From an uncultured Bacteroides sp. (lineage in GTDB: Bacteria; Bacteroidota; Bacteroidia; Bacteroidales; Bacteroidaceae), in NCBI GenBank assembly GCA_900755095.1, contig CAAEFE010000116.1:43368-107367 (forward strand): a DNA stretch of 64,000 nt. Reading direction: 5' to 3'. Positions 41,760 through 51,536 of the stretch are shown here, piece after piece (position 1 is the stretch's first letter; every line of letters begins with the position of its first letter). The notes under the pieces are model-generated. The model was not told the DNA's origin and ran no database searches. It saw nothing but the letters and a program-made list of their open reading frames with translations. A program made the position numbers and the translations under genes.

Positions 41760-44099
41760 TTAATAGCTGATCTTTACTCCGGCAAAGAAACTTCTCGGCA
41801 AAGAAGGACCGTAAATATAACCGGAATCCCGGTTAGCTCCTCTGTCAAAGTCCTTCTGATAAGACTCAAAAATATTCTGAACTCCGCCGTTTAATTGCAA
41901 ATCAACCGTTTTGTATAACTTGAAGTCATAAGCCAGTTTCACTCCCAAATCAAAGAAACGAGGTGTTCTGATTGCTTCCGCTTTTCTTTCAGGCATTTTA
42001 CCCAGTTCGGCATTCTCGGCGGTGATATCCATACGTTGCACCAACATCCTGCCGGTATAGGTTCCTGACAAAGCAATAGATAAAGGTTTGATGGGGGTAC
42101 AAGTAGCAGTGAAATAACCGTATGTATCGGGAGTACGGAAAATCTTCTTTTCTGCCGGTGCATCGTCATGCCACTTATGCGGTTCATCGTACCGGCTACG
42201 TTGTAAAGTTAATCCCGCTTGTATTTGCAGGATAGAAAGATAAGCCACTTTACCTTCCAGTGTCAATCCCATCACTTTAGCACCGGGGCCATTGCTACGT
42301 GTTTTCACTAATATACCATCACCACGGTCGTAAGGTTTGCCCAATACAAAAACATCGGTCAGTCTTGTATAAAAACCCTCAATCAACAAATTCGTCTGGA
42401 ATGCTCCGAAACGATGATACATATCTGCAGAAACACTGAAACTTTGGGATTTCTCTTCTTTCAAATCCTTTGCACGCTCGATCATAGCCACCGTTCCGCC
42501 CACATTTTCAATATGCATATCCTCATCAAAAGCCTGCGGAGCACGAAATCCGGAAGAATAGCTTAAACGCAGGTTAATATTCTGGGTAGGATTAAAACGC
42601 AAGTTGGCACGGGGACTAAAGATCACATTATCCACCATATTATGCTTATCCAGACGACCACCAATCAGAATCCCCCAACGGTCGTTCTTCCATTCGTTCT
42701 GCAGAAAAGCACTGTAAATATTCACCGTCTGATCCGTGTGACGGTTATATCCCCACATGTTATCTTTTAGGCGGTCACGGTTATATTCAAGCCCTGCCGT
42801 GAGATCAGAAGGCATAAAAAAGCACTTGTCAAACGTATGTACGTATTGTGCACCACCCATAGCGGTTAAATCCGTTGTCTTTCCATAGGCTTTCAGAGGA
42901 TCGTTACCCGGTCCGTAATAACTGTCCCGGTCTGTATTGGCAGCCGATGCAAAAACACTTAGACGGTTCTTTTCATCCGGAGAGAAATAATCGAATTTCA
43001 AACTTCCACCATCAATAGAATGTTGCAACTGCTCCGCAATATGCGCTTCGTGAGGAGGACGGTTCAACATATCCCCTCCACGACGGAATTCCTGCATGTG
43101 GTGATATTCAAAGGTCAGTTTGGAATAAGTACTTGTTTTCAGATAAGAGCGGAAACCCACTGTCTGATTCTTCAATTTGGGCAGTTCGGTAAATCCGTCT
43201 CCGTCATAATCATATCCCGACCGATAACGGTTCTGACCAAAGATATACAATCCGGCACGATGATCGTCCGTCACCAATGAAGCATTCAGCGAGGTGTTGT
43301 TATCGAATGAGGAGCTTCCTCCTAAAGAAGTTATGGTGTGCGACAGCTGACCCGAATTACGTAAAGGCTCTTTGGTGATTATATTAATCGTTCCTGCAAT
43401 AGCTGAAGAACCGAACAAGGCGGAGCCTCCCCCACGCATCACTTCTACACGTTCAATCATACTGGCAGGAATCTGTTCCAGTCCATACACTCCGGAAAGG
43501 GCGCTGAATACGGGACGCGAATCTATCAGAATTTGTGTATATGGTCCGTCCAGACCATTGATGCGGACTTGCTGGAAGCCACAATTCTGGCAATTTGTCT
43601 CCACACGCACTCCGGGCTGGAAGTTCAGTCCTTGTGATAAAGTGGAAGAGTTGGTGGTTTCAAAAAGTTTCAGGTCGACAACATTCACCAAAGTAGGAGC
43701 CATACGACGTGTCGTTTCACTCCGGTTGGCGGAAACTACTACTCCGTCGAGAGCAATCGCATCCTCTTCTATTTCAAAATCTTCTTCCAGTGTCTTTCCT
43801 TTTTTCAGAGTTACGTTGCGGGTCACTGTCTTGTAACCTACTGAACTAACTTCCAGTATAAAATTTCCTTCCGGCAAATTCTTCAAAAAATAATGCCCGG
43901 TAGCATCGGTCACGGTTCCTATGGTCGTTCCTTTCAGTGCGATAGTGATGTACGGAAGATGTTCTTTCGTTTTTTTATCCAGTACATGACCTATTATATT
44001 CGCATCGGATTTCTTCAGTTCAGGGTAGTCCGGACGTTCAGCCAATGCGTATGACAAGACACAGCACAGGCCGACCAGGACTAAAAGATATTTCTTCAT
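41760..44099 (-). CDS. TonB-dependent receptor, copy 2 of a duplicated module
   Basis: 779 aa outer-membrane receptor. Signal peptide (MKKYLLVLVGLCCVLSYALA), carboxypeptidase-regulatory-like domain (about 30-115: NIIGHVLDKKTKEHLPYITI), plug (about 125-250) with a CQNCGF motif and IERVEVMRGGGSALFGSSAI, then the beta-barrel ending FFAGVKISY with aromatic terminus. It is about 80% identical by eye to the receptor at 44679-47000. No SusD partner. The CxxC in the plug and the His-rich protein encoded just upstream (113-nt gap) suggest a metal or metal-complex substrate. Confidence 0.92.
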   Translation of the reverse strand: MKKYLLVLVGLCCVLSYALAERPDYPELKKSDANIIGHVLDKKTKEHLPYITIALKGTTIGTVTDATGHYFLKNLPEGNFILEVSSVGYKTVTRNVTLKKGKTLEEDFEIEEDAIALDGVVVSANRSETTRRMAPTLVNVVDLKLFETTNSSTLSQGLNFQPGVRVETNCQNCGFQQVRINGLDGPYTQILIDSRPVFSALSGVYGLEQIPASMIERVEVMRGGGSALFGSSAIAGTINIITKEPLRNSGQLSHTITSLGGSSSFDNNTSLNASLVTDDHRAGLYIFGQNRYRSGYDYDGDGFTELPKLKNQTVGFRSYLKTSTYSKLTFEYHHMQEFRRGGDMLNRPPHEAHIAEQLQHSIDGGSLKFDYFSPDEKNRLSVFASAANTDRDSYYGPGNDPLKAYGKTTDLTAMGGAQYVHTFDKCFFMPSDLTAGLEYNRDRLKDNMWGYNRHTDQTVNIYSAFLQNEWKNDRWGILIGGRLDKHNMVDNVIFSPRANLRFNPTQNINLRLSYSSGFRAPQAFDEDMHIENVGGTVAMIERAKDLKEEKSQSFSVSADMYHRFGAFQTNLLIEGFYTRLTDVFVLGKPYDRGDGILVKTRSNGPGAKVMGLTLEGKVAYLSILQIQAGLTLQRSRYDEPHKWHDDAPAEKKIFRTPDTYGYFTATCTPIKPLSIALSGTYTGRMLVQRMDITAENAELGKMPERKAEAIRTPRFFDLGVKLAYDFKLYKTVDLQLNGGVQNIFESYQKDFDRGANRDSGYIYGPSLPRSFFAGVKISY

Positions 44100-44212
44100 T
44101 GTCGTTAGTCTTTTAATGTTTTAATTCGAAAAATAATAATAAAGGGAAAGGGAAGCAGCGATCGTTAATCGTTGATCCTAATACATTAATACTGTTCCCC
44201 CAAAAAGATAGA

Positions 44213-44554
44213 CTAAGCGATAGGAGGTGCTCTAAGAGATATTACGCCCGGACAAGAACGGTAAAATTGCTCAATTTGCGGGCGGACAAACAGGATGCAT
44301 AATAGAGATAAAGCAGCAACAGAGAATGTTGGTATCAAACCGCTGTCGGTCACCAACACATGACTCAAGAGATGAATTAGTTGGAATTCAACCGTCGTAT
44401 GGCTATGTTCGCTGCCTTTTTTAAATGGATGTGAATGGACAATTGTAACCCCGTTGACCACATGGGAGTGAGTAAACAAAGTGATTCCTGCCATGTACGA
44501 GATAAACAGTACAGGCAGAAACCACTTCATTATATGTAGGTACAATTGTTTCAT
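44213..44554 (-). CDS. His-rich small membrane protein, copy 2
   Basis: 113 aa from ATG 44552-44554, chosen because it aligns with the start of the paralogue; an in-frame ATG at 44584 would add ten residues. N-terminal membrane segment (FLPVLFISYMAGITLFT), then the histidine-rich stretch HSHVVNGVTIVHSHPFKKG and EHSHTTVEF, a second hydrophobic segment near 75-95, and a short tail. HxH motifs facing the periplasm could bind Zn, Cu or Fe. Function unknown; it always precedes a TonB receptor here. Confidence 0.75.
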   Translation of the reverse strand: MKQLYLHIMKWFLPVLFISYMAGITLFTHSHVVNGVTIVHSHPFKKGSEHSHTTVEFQLIHLLSHVLVTDSGLIPTFSVAALSLLCILFVRPQIEQFYRSCPGVISLRAPPIA

Positions 44555-44611
44555 TCGGTCATCTTGCACATTTATTCTGTGCACCTAAGTCAAGGTTTAG
44601 TTTGTTTTTTG

Positions 44612-44643
44612 CAAAGATAAGGATTGTCTCCATGCAAAACAAT
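44612..44643 (-). promoter_or_regulatory. Promoter of duplicated module, copy 2
   Basis: Minus strand ATTG (plus 44640-44643), 20 nt, TATCTTTG (plus 44612-44619), then CAA. Full match. Confidence 0.65.
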
Positions 44644-44678
44644 CCCTATTTATAACGATTTTAAATCTTAACCGAATT

Positions 44679-47000
44679 TTAATAACTTATCTTCACTCCG
44701 GCAAAGAAACTTCTCGGCAATGACGGACCATAGATATAACCGGAGTCACGGTCAGCCCCTTTGTCGAAGTCGTTCTGGTAGGCATTGAAAATATTCTGTA
44801 CACCGGCATTTACCTGCAAGTTCATCGACTTGTAAAGTTTGAAATCATAGGCAGCCTTCAAACCGATATCGAAGAAGTCCTTCGTATTCACCGTTATCGG
44901 TTTTTCAAGGAATCCCGGAACTGGTTCGTGGGGAACCAGCATCGAACCGGTATATGTACCGGAAAGAGCGATAGATAATGGTTTTATCGGGGTATAGGTT
45001 GCTGTAAAATAACCGTAAGTATTCGGTGTACGCATCATTTTCTTTACAGCCGGAGCTTCTTTGTTCCATACATGCGGTTCGCTATAATGGCTCTGTTGCA
45101 GGGTGACTCCTGCCTGAACCTGGAATTTAGTCAGATACGCCATCTTTCCTTCCAATGTCAGTCCCATCACACGGGCTCCCGGTGCATTGTAGCGTGTACG
45201 TGTCAGGATTCCATCCACTACCTCTCCGTCGGTAAGGGCAAATACATCTGATAACTTTGTATAAAATCCTTCTACCAAAAAGTTAACCTGAAACGCACCA
45301 AAACGATGATAAATATCTGCCGAAGCACTCAAGCTCTGTGATCTTTCTTCTTTCAGATTATCGGCCAATTCAACCATCGCCACATTACCGCCTACATTCT
45401 TCACATGCAAATCCTCGTCGAAAGCCTGCGGAGCACGGAAACCGGATGAGTAGCTGAAACGAAGATTGATATTTTCCGTCGGATTATAACGCAGATTGGC
45501 ACGCGGACTGAATATCACATGGTCAATCAGGTTATGTTTATCCAAACGACCGCCAATCAGAAATCCCCAATGCTCATTCTTCCATTCATTCTGAAAGAAA
45601 GCACTACCGATATTCACTTTTTGGTCTACTGTACGGTGGTATCCCCACATATTGTCTTCCAGTTTATCCTGATTGAATTCTATTCCGGCAGTCAGGTCAG
45701 CAGGCATGAAAATACATTTTCCGAAACTATAGACATATTGCGATCCTGCCATCCAGTTTAAGTCGGTAGTGTTTCCGTAAGCATTCGGATCTTGGCCGCC
45801 ACCATAATAGCTGTCACGATTGATATGCTGCGCTGATGCAAACACATTGAAACGATGTTTCTCGTTAGGTGAGAAATAATCAAATTTCAGTCCTCCACCA
45901 TTGATCGAGTGTTCGGTCTGTTCCGCTACATTCGCTTCGTGAGGTGGACGGTTCAACAAGTCTCCTCCCCTACGGAATTCTTCCATGTGGTGATATTCAA
46001 AAGTTAGTTTCGAATATGTCGTTGTTTTCAGGAATGAACGGAAACCGATGGTTTGGCCGTGTATCTTGGGAATTTCAGAATATCCGTCACCATCATGGTC
46101 ATACGCGGAACGATGGCGATTCTGACCGAAGATATACAAACCGGCACGCTGGTCGTCCGTCACAAGTGATGCATTCAGCGCCGTACTGTTATCAAAAGCA
46201 TCGCCATCACCAATACCTGTAATGGTATGCGATAACATACCGGAATTGCGCATCGGTTCTTTGGTAATGATATTGATTGTTCCGGCAATAGCAGACGAGC
46301 CGAACAAAGCAGATCCGCCTCCACGCATCACTTCCACACGTTCTATCATGCTGGCAGGAATCTGCTCGATGCCATACACACCGGAAAGTGCACTAAAAAT
46401 AGGACGGGAATCGAGCAGGATTTGCGTATAAGGGCCATCCAGTCCATTGATACGCACTTGCTGGAAGCCGCAATTCTGACAATTAGACTCTACACGGACA
46501 CCCGGCTGAAAGCTCAATCCTTGTGCCAAAGTCGTAGAATTGGTATTCTCAAAGATTTTCAGATCCACCACATTCACCAGTGTCGGAGCCAGGCGACGGG
46601 TAGTCTCGTTACGATTGGCAGATACTACTACGCCATCCAAGGCAACTGCATCTTCTTCTATCTCGAAATCTTCTTCCAATGTGCGCCCTTTCTTCAGCGT
46701 CACATTCCGTCTGACGGTTTTATACCCCACCGAACTAACTTCGAGCACAAAATTGCCTTCGGGAAGATTCTTCAAGAAATAATGCCCGGTAGCATCGGTT
46801 ACCGTTCCGATGGTAGTACCTTTCAAGGCGACTGTTATATAGGGCAAGTGTTCTTTGGTGTTTTTATCAAGAATATGGCCAACGATATTGGCGTCTGACT
46901 TACGTAATTCAGGATGATTAGGATATTCATGAGCTTGTCCTTCAAGGGCAGGCAACAATGCGCAGCACAAGCAGACAAGCGAAAAGATGTATTTCTTCAT
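44679..47000 (-). CDS. TonB-dependent receptor, copy 1 of a duplicated module
   Basis: 773 aa, same domain order as the receptor at 41760-44099: signal peptide, regulatory-like domain (NIVGHILDKNTKEHLPYITV), plug with CQNCGFQQVRINGLDGPYTQ and MIERVEVMRGGGSALFG, barrel ending SFFAGVKISY. The N-terminal 250 residues are nearly identical between copies, while extracellular-loop regions of the barrel differ, for instance around LTDGEVVDGILTRTRYNAPG. That pattern is expected if the copies diverged in substrate while sharing TonB contact. 84 nt after its small His-rich partner gene. Confidence 0.92.
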   Translation of the reverse strand: MKKYIFSLVCLCCALLPALEGQAHEYPNHPELRKSDANIVGHILDKNTKEHLPYITVALKGTTIGTVTDATGHYFLKNLPEGNFVLEVSSVGYKTVRRNVTLKKGRTLEEDFEIEEDAVALDGVVVSANRNETTRRLAPTLVNVVDLKIFENTNSTTLAQGLSFQPGVRVESNCQNCGFQQVRINGLDGPYTQILLDSRPIFSALSGVYGIEQIPASMIERVEVMRGGGSALFGSSAIAGTINIITKEPMRNSGMLSHTITGIGDGDAFDNSTALNASLVTDDQRAGLYIFGQNRHRSAYDHDGDGYSEIPKIHGQTIGFRSFLKTTTYSKLTFEYHHMEEFRRGGDLLNRPPHEANVAEQTEHSINGGGLKFDYFSPNEKHRFNVFASAQHINRDSYYGGGQDPNAYGNTTDLNWMAGSQYVYSFGKCIFMPADLTAGIEFNQDKLEDNMWGYHRTVDQKVNIGSAFFQNEWKNEHWGFLIGGRLDKHNLIDHVIFSPRANLRYNPTENINLRFSYSSGFRAPQAFDEDLHVKNVGGNVAMVELADNLKEERSQSLSASADIYHRFGAFQVNFLVEGFYTKLSDVFALTDGEVVDGILTRTRYNAPGARVMGLTLEGKMAYLTKFQVQAGVTLQQSHYSEPHVWNKEAPAVKKMMRTPNTYGYFTATYTPIKPLSIALSGTYTGSMLVPHEPVPGFLEKPITVNTKDFFDIGLKAAYDFKLYKSMNLQVNAGVQNIFNAYQNDFDKGADRDSGYIYGPSLPRSFFAGVKISY

Positions 47001-47084
47001 TTTTCGTTTGTTATTAGTTTTCGATAAGTACTCACATGGATAGACAGATAATGCCCTACCTCATGCAAGGTACGGTATCATCAT

Positions 47085-47441
47085 TCAAAGAATGGAGAAA
47101 CGAATAGCCGGAGGTGCTCTAAGTCCCACTACCCCATGATACGGACAGTGATAGTGAGCATACGGCGAACGGCCGAGCAACAAATACAATAAGAAAGGAA
47201 TAAAAAGGGAAAGAGCAAAAACTACGGCTGCACCGTCTGCCGTTAAATGAGACAGAAAATGAATCAGTAGCAGTTCGACTGTAGAGTGTTTATGTGCCGC
47301 CCCTTTCTTAAATGGGTGTGAATGGACGATTGTCACGCCATTGACCACATGCACGTGGGCAAAGAATGTGAAGCTTACCAGATACGACACAAACAGTATC
47401 GGTAAGAAGTAGCGTGTAATATTCAATAACAATCGTTTCAC
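47085..47441 (-). CDS. His-rich small membrane protein, copy 1
   Basis: 118 aa from GTG 47439-47441. A longer reading from TTG 47465 overlaps the -7 box of the promoter and is rejected; the GTG start aligns with the paralogue's ATG (MKRLLLNITRYFLPILFVSY against MKQLYLHIMKWFLPVLFISY). His-rich stretch AHVHVVNGVTIVHSHPFKKG and AHKHSTVELLLIH, then a second hydrophobic segment and a tail with HYHCPYHG. Same inferred role as its paralogue. First gene of its two-gene unit. Confidence 0.75.
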   Translation of the reverse strand: MKRLLLNITRYFLPILFVSYLVSFTFFAHVHVVNGVTIVHSHPFKKGAAHKHSTVELLLIHFLSHLTADGAAVVFALSLFIPFLLYLLLGRSPYAHYHCPYHGVVGLRAPPAIRFSIL

Positions 47442-47462
47442 CTCATTTTTTCTTTGAGGCGG

Positions 47463-47494
47463 CAAAGATACGAACTATTTATTTAACAATCAAT
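47463..47494 (-). promoter_or_regulatory. Promoter of duplicated module, copy 1
   Basis: Minus strand ATTG (plus 47491-47494), 20 nt, TATCTTTG (plus 47463-47470). Same layout as the promoter of the other copy. Confidence 0.65.
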
Positions 47495-47511
47495 GAATCT
47501 ACAAAATTCTG

Positions 47512-49110
47512 TTAATATACTGCCGAAGCTATGATTTGAATAAACAGAATCAGAAATACCATGGCAATCGGATAAACAGTTGCGTAAGCTACGCTCGGTA
47601 TGTTACTGTCCACCATTGAATCGGCAGCTGCAAGTCCCGGAGTACTCGTCATACCTCCCGTTATCGTTCCCAGCAAATCGAGCAGACTGATTTTAAATAC
47701 CAGACGTCCGACAATAGCTGCTACAAGCATCGGTATCAATGTGATGGCAGCTCCTACTCCGAACATCAGCAATCCGCTTTCCTGGAAAGTGGCTACCAGA
47801 TTCTTACCGGCAGAAGTTCCTACTTCGGCTAGAAAAAGAAGCAGACCTAACTGGCGCAACAACTGATTGGCAGGTCCGGACATAGACCAGATGATGGGGC
47901 CTGTCTTACCAATCGCACTCAACACAAGGGCTACCATCAGCACTCCGCCGGTCAGTCCCGGAGAGAATGACAGACTATCAGAGAAAGATATATTTATTTT
48001 GCCGAACAGCACTCCCAGTACAATACCCATCGCAATGGGGAAGAAATCCGTATCAGACAGTTTCTTCGCATTGTTACCCAGCAGGCGGGCTACTCCTTTA
48101 AGTCCTTCTTTCTCACCGACAACCATCAATTTATCACCAAACTTCAAAGCGAGATCTGGAGATGGAGACAAATCAATACCGCTTCGACGGACACGAGTCA
48201 CTGTACAACCAAAATTTTTCTGTAAGTTCAAATCACCCAGTTGTTTATTTATCATGTCCTTTTTGGTCAACAGTAAAGATTCTATTTCCTGCGTTTTATC
48301 CAAAGGCAGTTCGCCTTCTTCTCTCTTACCGATTAACACAGCAAGCTGATTCAATGATTCTTCGCTACCTACGGCTTGTATGTAGTCTCCTTCACGCAGC
48401 ACTGTATGGGCTGTAGGAATAGATATTTCATCATTGTGCTTCAGACGGGAAATAACAGCGCCCGTCATACCGCGTGCATTAATTTGCATCAGGTTACGGT
48501 TGAACACATGCGAATTGGTGACACGGTAGATACAAGTAGTCAGTTCTGGAAATTGTCCGCGACGTTCTATCTCCAGGCGACGGGCTTCTTTATTCAAATC
48601 TACCCGCATAATTTTAGGTAACAGTTTGACAAACAGAATCACGCCGATTACTCCAAACGGATATGCGATACCGTAAGCAATGGATGCCAAAGGAGAATTG
48701 GTACTGTCAATAGCAACCGCCAGACCCGGCGTACTGGTCAACGCACCGGCAATCAGACCGACAATACTCGGTGTATCAATATCAAATGCGTACTTCAACC
48801 CGACTGCGGTCAGGCAGGCGGAACAAATTATAAGCATAGTAATGAGAATAAGCGTCTTTCCTTTACTGCGGAAAGAATCGAAGAATCCGGGCCCTGCCTG
48901 AATACCGATGGTAAAAATGAAGAGCACCAAACCGAAGTTTCCTAATTCTTTAGGAATGATAACACCAAAATGCCCGAAAAGAAGGGCAATGAAAATAACT
49001 GCCGACACATCGAGAGATAATCCTCTGATTTTTATTCTTCCCAGCATAAACCCTAATGCGACAATCAGGAAAAGGGAAAAATAAGAGGAATGCAATAAGT
49101 CAGTAAACAT
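47512..49110 (-). CDS. YidE/AspT-type putative transporter with two TrkA-C domains
   Basis: 532 aa. Two membrane halves with internal duplication (repeated phrases SIVGLIAGALTSTPGLAVA near residue 120 and LLDLLGTITGGMTSTPGLAA near 485), separated by two TrkA-C domains (about 195-370; RGMTGAVISRLKHNDEISI and SGIDLSPSPDLALKFGDKLM). This is the aspartate:alanine-exchanger/YidE fold. Many family members are uncharacterised, so the substrate stays open. Candidate promoter: minus-strand GTTG, 20 nt, TACCTTCG (plus 49140-49171). Confidence 0.9.
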   Translation of the reverse strand: MFTDLLHSSYFSLFLIVALGFMLGRIKIRGLSLDVSAVIFIALLFGHFGVIIPKELGNFGLVLFIFTIGIQAGPGFFDSFRSKGKTLILITMLIICSACLTAVGLKYAFDIDTPSIVGLIAGALTSTPGLAVAIDSTNSPLASIAYGIAYPFGVIGVILFVKLLPKIMRVDLNKEARRLEIERRGQFPELTTCIYRVTNSHVFNRNLMQINARGMTGAVISRLKHNDEISIPTAHTVLREGDYIQAVGSEESLNQLAVLIGKREEGELPLDKTQEIESLLLTKKDMINKQLGDLNLQKNFGCTVTRVRRSGIDLSPSPDLALKFGDKLMVVGEKEGLKGVARLLGNNAKKLSDTDFFPIAMGIVLGVLFGKINISFSDSLSFSPGLTGGVLMVALVLSAIGKTGPIIWSMSGPANQLLRQLGLLLFLAEVGTSAGKNLVATFQESGLLMFGVGAAITLIPMLVAAIVGRLVFKISLLDLLGTITGGMTSTPGLAAADSMVDSNIPSVAYATVYPIAMVFLILFIQIIASAVY

Positions 49111-49157
49111 AAAAATAAAGGTTAGTTAGTTTAAGGGCGCGAAGGTACGGATTTTAT

Positions 49158-50060
49158 TTAATCCTCACAACATTCGTTGCTGCAAGTAGCTCTTTCGTCT
49201 TCAAACTCCAAAGTGGCATGATGAATGCCTGCCTCTTCGAGTGCTTCCTTTATATGATGTTTCACTTCCTCCAACTGTGTGATATTATCAATGACAACGT
49301 GGGCAGTCAGAGCGGTTTCCGTTGTGCTTAACGCCCAAATATGCAAGTGATGGCAATTCTCCACACCGGGTTGTTCCACGATAAGTTGCTGTATCTTTTG
49401 AGCGTCTATCCCCACTGGTACTCCATCCAAAGACAACCGGAGACTGTCATGAAGCAATCCCCAGGTAGAGACAATAATAATAACAGCAATGCCAAGTCCG
49501 ATAATCGGGTCAATGATGCTCCATCCTGTATACGTAATAATAATACCGGAAGCAACTACACCGACAGATACCAGTGTATCTGCTGCCATGTGCAAGTAGG
49601 CCCCCTTCACATTCAGATCCTTATCTTTATCTTTCATGAAAAGCCATGCAGTAAGCGCATTGATGACCACTCCCACCCCAGCTGTCCATGCGATAGCGGA
49701 ACCATCAACCGAAACCGGATGAAATAATTTGTCTATGCTCTCGGCAATAATAATGCCAACAGCAATCAACAGTATAACTGCATTTAATAAAGAAACAAGT
49801 ATCGTACTCTTCTTATATCCATACGTGTAACGACTATTAGGGTGAACTTTCTCCAACCGGAAGGCCAACATGGCAAGTACCAGACTGGCTACATCACCCA
49901 AATTATGCCCGGCATCGGAAAGTAACCCCAAAGAATTATAATAAAACCCTACTCCGAATTCTACTATGACAAAAGTTATATTCAGAGCAATGCCTATGAT
50001 AAAAGCTTTATTGAGCGATGTCAACCGATGACTATGTTCGTGGTGATGATGAGGTTCCAT
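49158..50060 (-). CDS. Zinc-type CDF exporter (ZitB/CzcD-like)
   Basis: 300 aa. His-rich N-terminus MEPHHHHEHSHRL, six membrane helices with the metal site GLLSDAGHNLGDV (His, Asp) in helix 2 and AYLHMAADTLVSVGVV (His, Asp) in helix 5, which is the zinc-type HD-HD arrangement. The cytosolic C-terminal domain has CHHLHIWALSTTETALTAHV; the tail CSNECCED is Cys-rich. Exports Zn (or Cd/Co). Contrast the other CDF gene at 40510, which has an Asn at the fifth-helix position. Confidence 0.93.
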   Translation of the reverse strand: MEPHHHHEHSHRLTSLNKAFIIGIALNITFVIVEFGVGFYYNSLGLLSDAGHNLGDVASLVLAMLAFRLEKVHPNSRYTYGYKKSTILVSLLNAVILLIAVGIIIAESIDKLFHPVSVDGSAIAWTAGVGVVINALTAWLFMKDKDKDLNVKGAYLHMAADTLVSVGVVASGIIITYTGWSIIDPIIGLGIAVIIIVSTWGLLHDSLRLSLDGVPVGIDAQKIQQLIVEQPGVENCHHLHIWALSTTETALTAHVVIDNITQLEEVKHHIKEALEEAGIHHATLEFEDERATCSNECCED

Positions 50061-50140
50061 ATTATATATTGTTATTATATCTAATATACAAAAAACATCT
50101 TACCCGGAGATTAGTTCATCCTTTTCCACTTTTGGCAGTA

Positions 50141-50521
50141 TTAACGACTGGTTAGTTTTTCCATAAACTTATTCCGGTCTACCACATAACGTATATGTGT
50201 TCCTTCACCAATTTTACCCTGTGAATCAGAGGCTACTACGGAAAATGTTAACTTTCGTCCCTCTACCTCAAGAAGTGTGGCTGTTACAAGAACCGTGTCT
50301 CCCAATGCAGTGGGTTTAAGATGTGTAGTCTGAATCATTGCTCCTACCGTTGTATTGCCTTCCGGCAGTTGATCTTCAACAGCAGACAAAGCTGCATTTT
50401 CCATGAATGCTACCATAGCGGGAGTAGCAAGAACAGGGAGATCACCCGATCCCATTGCCACTGCCAGATTTTCCGGTTTGACCACTACTTCCTTTATAAA
50501 TTGCAATCCTTTTTCTAACAT
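50141..50521 (-). CDS. Hotdog-fold thioesterase family protein (FlK-like)
   Basis: 126 aa, cytosolic. FlK-type hotdog: MLEKGLQFIKEVVVKPENLA, the helix LATPAMVAFMENAAL with the conserved Glu, TTVGAMIQTTHLKPTALGD with Thr/His, and VVASDSQGKIGEGTHIRYVV. Likely hydrolyses an acyl-CoA or similar thioester; substrate unknown. 18 nt after the membrane-protein gene in a leftward unit. Confidence 0.85.
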   Translation of the reverse strand: MLEKGLQFIKEVVVKPENLAVAMGSGDLPVLATPAMVAFMENAALSAVEDQLPEGNTTVGAMIQTTHLKPTALGDTVLVTATLLEVEGRKLTFSVVASDSQGKIGEGTHIRYVVDRNKFMEKLTSR

Positions 50522-50539
50522 AATTTCTGATTCTATATT

Positions 50540-51421
50540 TTAGTTATGACTATTCTTTTTTTTAGCAGACTGATAAAATAGAAAGGCCAACAGAGCTAAG
50601 AAAGCCAAAAGTATCGTAATCATCTCTGTTGTATATGCCATTGGTTCTACCCATATTTCATGAAAGATATTCCAGCGTCCCAATACTTCTACAAAAGTCC
50701 AGAACACTACTACCGTAGCAATAGAAAAGCGCATGGCATATCCCCATTGAGCGATTTTCAACAGGCGTTTAAACATAAAAAATGAACCTGCCAGACAGCC
50801 GAAAGCAACTATAGCAGTAACAGGGCTATGCTCGCCGACAAAATTCTCATCATAACAGAAGAGTAGCACGAGATAGCTCGTCCACATGATGAGATTTAAC
50901 TCCATAAAAGTAACAATCGAGGTATGACGTGTCATCGGCCGTACTACAATCGTGGTGGTACTCTTACGGAAAAAGACTTTTTGAAGATAGGTAAAGAAGT
51001 CGCATCCGCTTTTTATACTGAAAATGTAAATCAGCATAAACATCACCCAAAAGCCGAAGGAGGAAGGCATGATTAAATATTCCGGTTTTGTCACGACTTC
51101 ACCGGCAGCGTTCAGCAATGGTTGCACTTCATAACGATGTGCATAATATACGTAGATAAACTCTACCCATCCGGTCCAGAAGAGTAGTCCTCCGAATAAT
51201 CCCCATAATGTCTGTCGTGTATCTCCTTTTGCAAACACTCCAATAATCACCATCACCAGACCTACTGCTCCCATCGTGAAAGCCGCATAGTGAAGAGCTG
51301 TGGATGAGAGCACATGCTCCATAAAAATCATTAATGCATGCCCCAACGGCATAGTAAACAATACAATCAGGAAAGAAGTAATCCCTGTCAATACACTTTT
51401 TCTACTGTAGCCGCCTTTCAT
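50540..51421 (-). CDS. Polytopic membrane protein of unknown function
   Basis: 293 aa with about seven to eight hydrophobic segments, for example VLTGITSFLIVLFTMPLGHA, AAFTMGAVGLVMVIIGVFA, WGLFGGLLFWTGWVEFIYVY and TTEMITILLAFLALLAFLFY. A loop carries MTRHTSIVTFMELNLIMW. I do not recognise a family. It is the first gene of a leftward unit that continues into the thioesterase and perhaps the zinc exporter. Confidence 0.75.
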   Translation of the reverse strand: MKGGYSRKSVLTGITSFLIVLFTMPLGHALMIFMEHVLSSTALHYAAFTMGAVGLVMVIIGVFAKGDTRQTLWGLFGGLLFWTGWVEFIYVYYAHRYEVQPLLNAAGEVVTKPEYLIMPSSFGFWVMFMLIYIFSIKSGCDFFTYLQKVFFRKSTTTIVVRPMTRHTSIVTFMELNLIMWTSYLVLLFCYDENFVGEHSPVTAIVAFGCLAGSFFMFKRLLKIAQWGYAMRFSIATVVVFWTFVEVLGRWNIFHEIWVEPMAYTTEMITILLAFLALLAFLFYQSAKKKNSHN

Positions 51422-51467
51422 TTTCTTCTCATTTTAATTTTTTAATCATCAATTTAGTAAAAGACTG

Positions 51468-51499
51468 CAAAAATAACGAGTTAATCCACTCCTCCCAAT
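51468..51499 (-). promoter_or_regulatory. Promoter of the membrane-protein/thioesterase unit
   Basis: Minus strand ATTG (plus 51496-51499), 20 nt, TATTTTTG (plus 51468-51475), then CAG. Divergent to the hmu promoter. Confidence 0.65.
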
Positions 51500-51536
51500 A
51501 CCTACATATAATTAAAGCCTCTCATTTTTTCATTTC

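Noticed and set aside
41760..47000. A SusC/SusD polysaccharide utilisation locus
   Set aside because: The receptors lack SusD neighbours, glycan hydrolases or regulators next to them; the His-rich partners point to metals instead.
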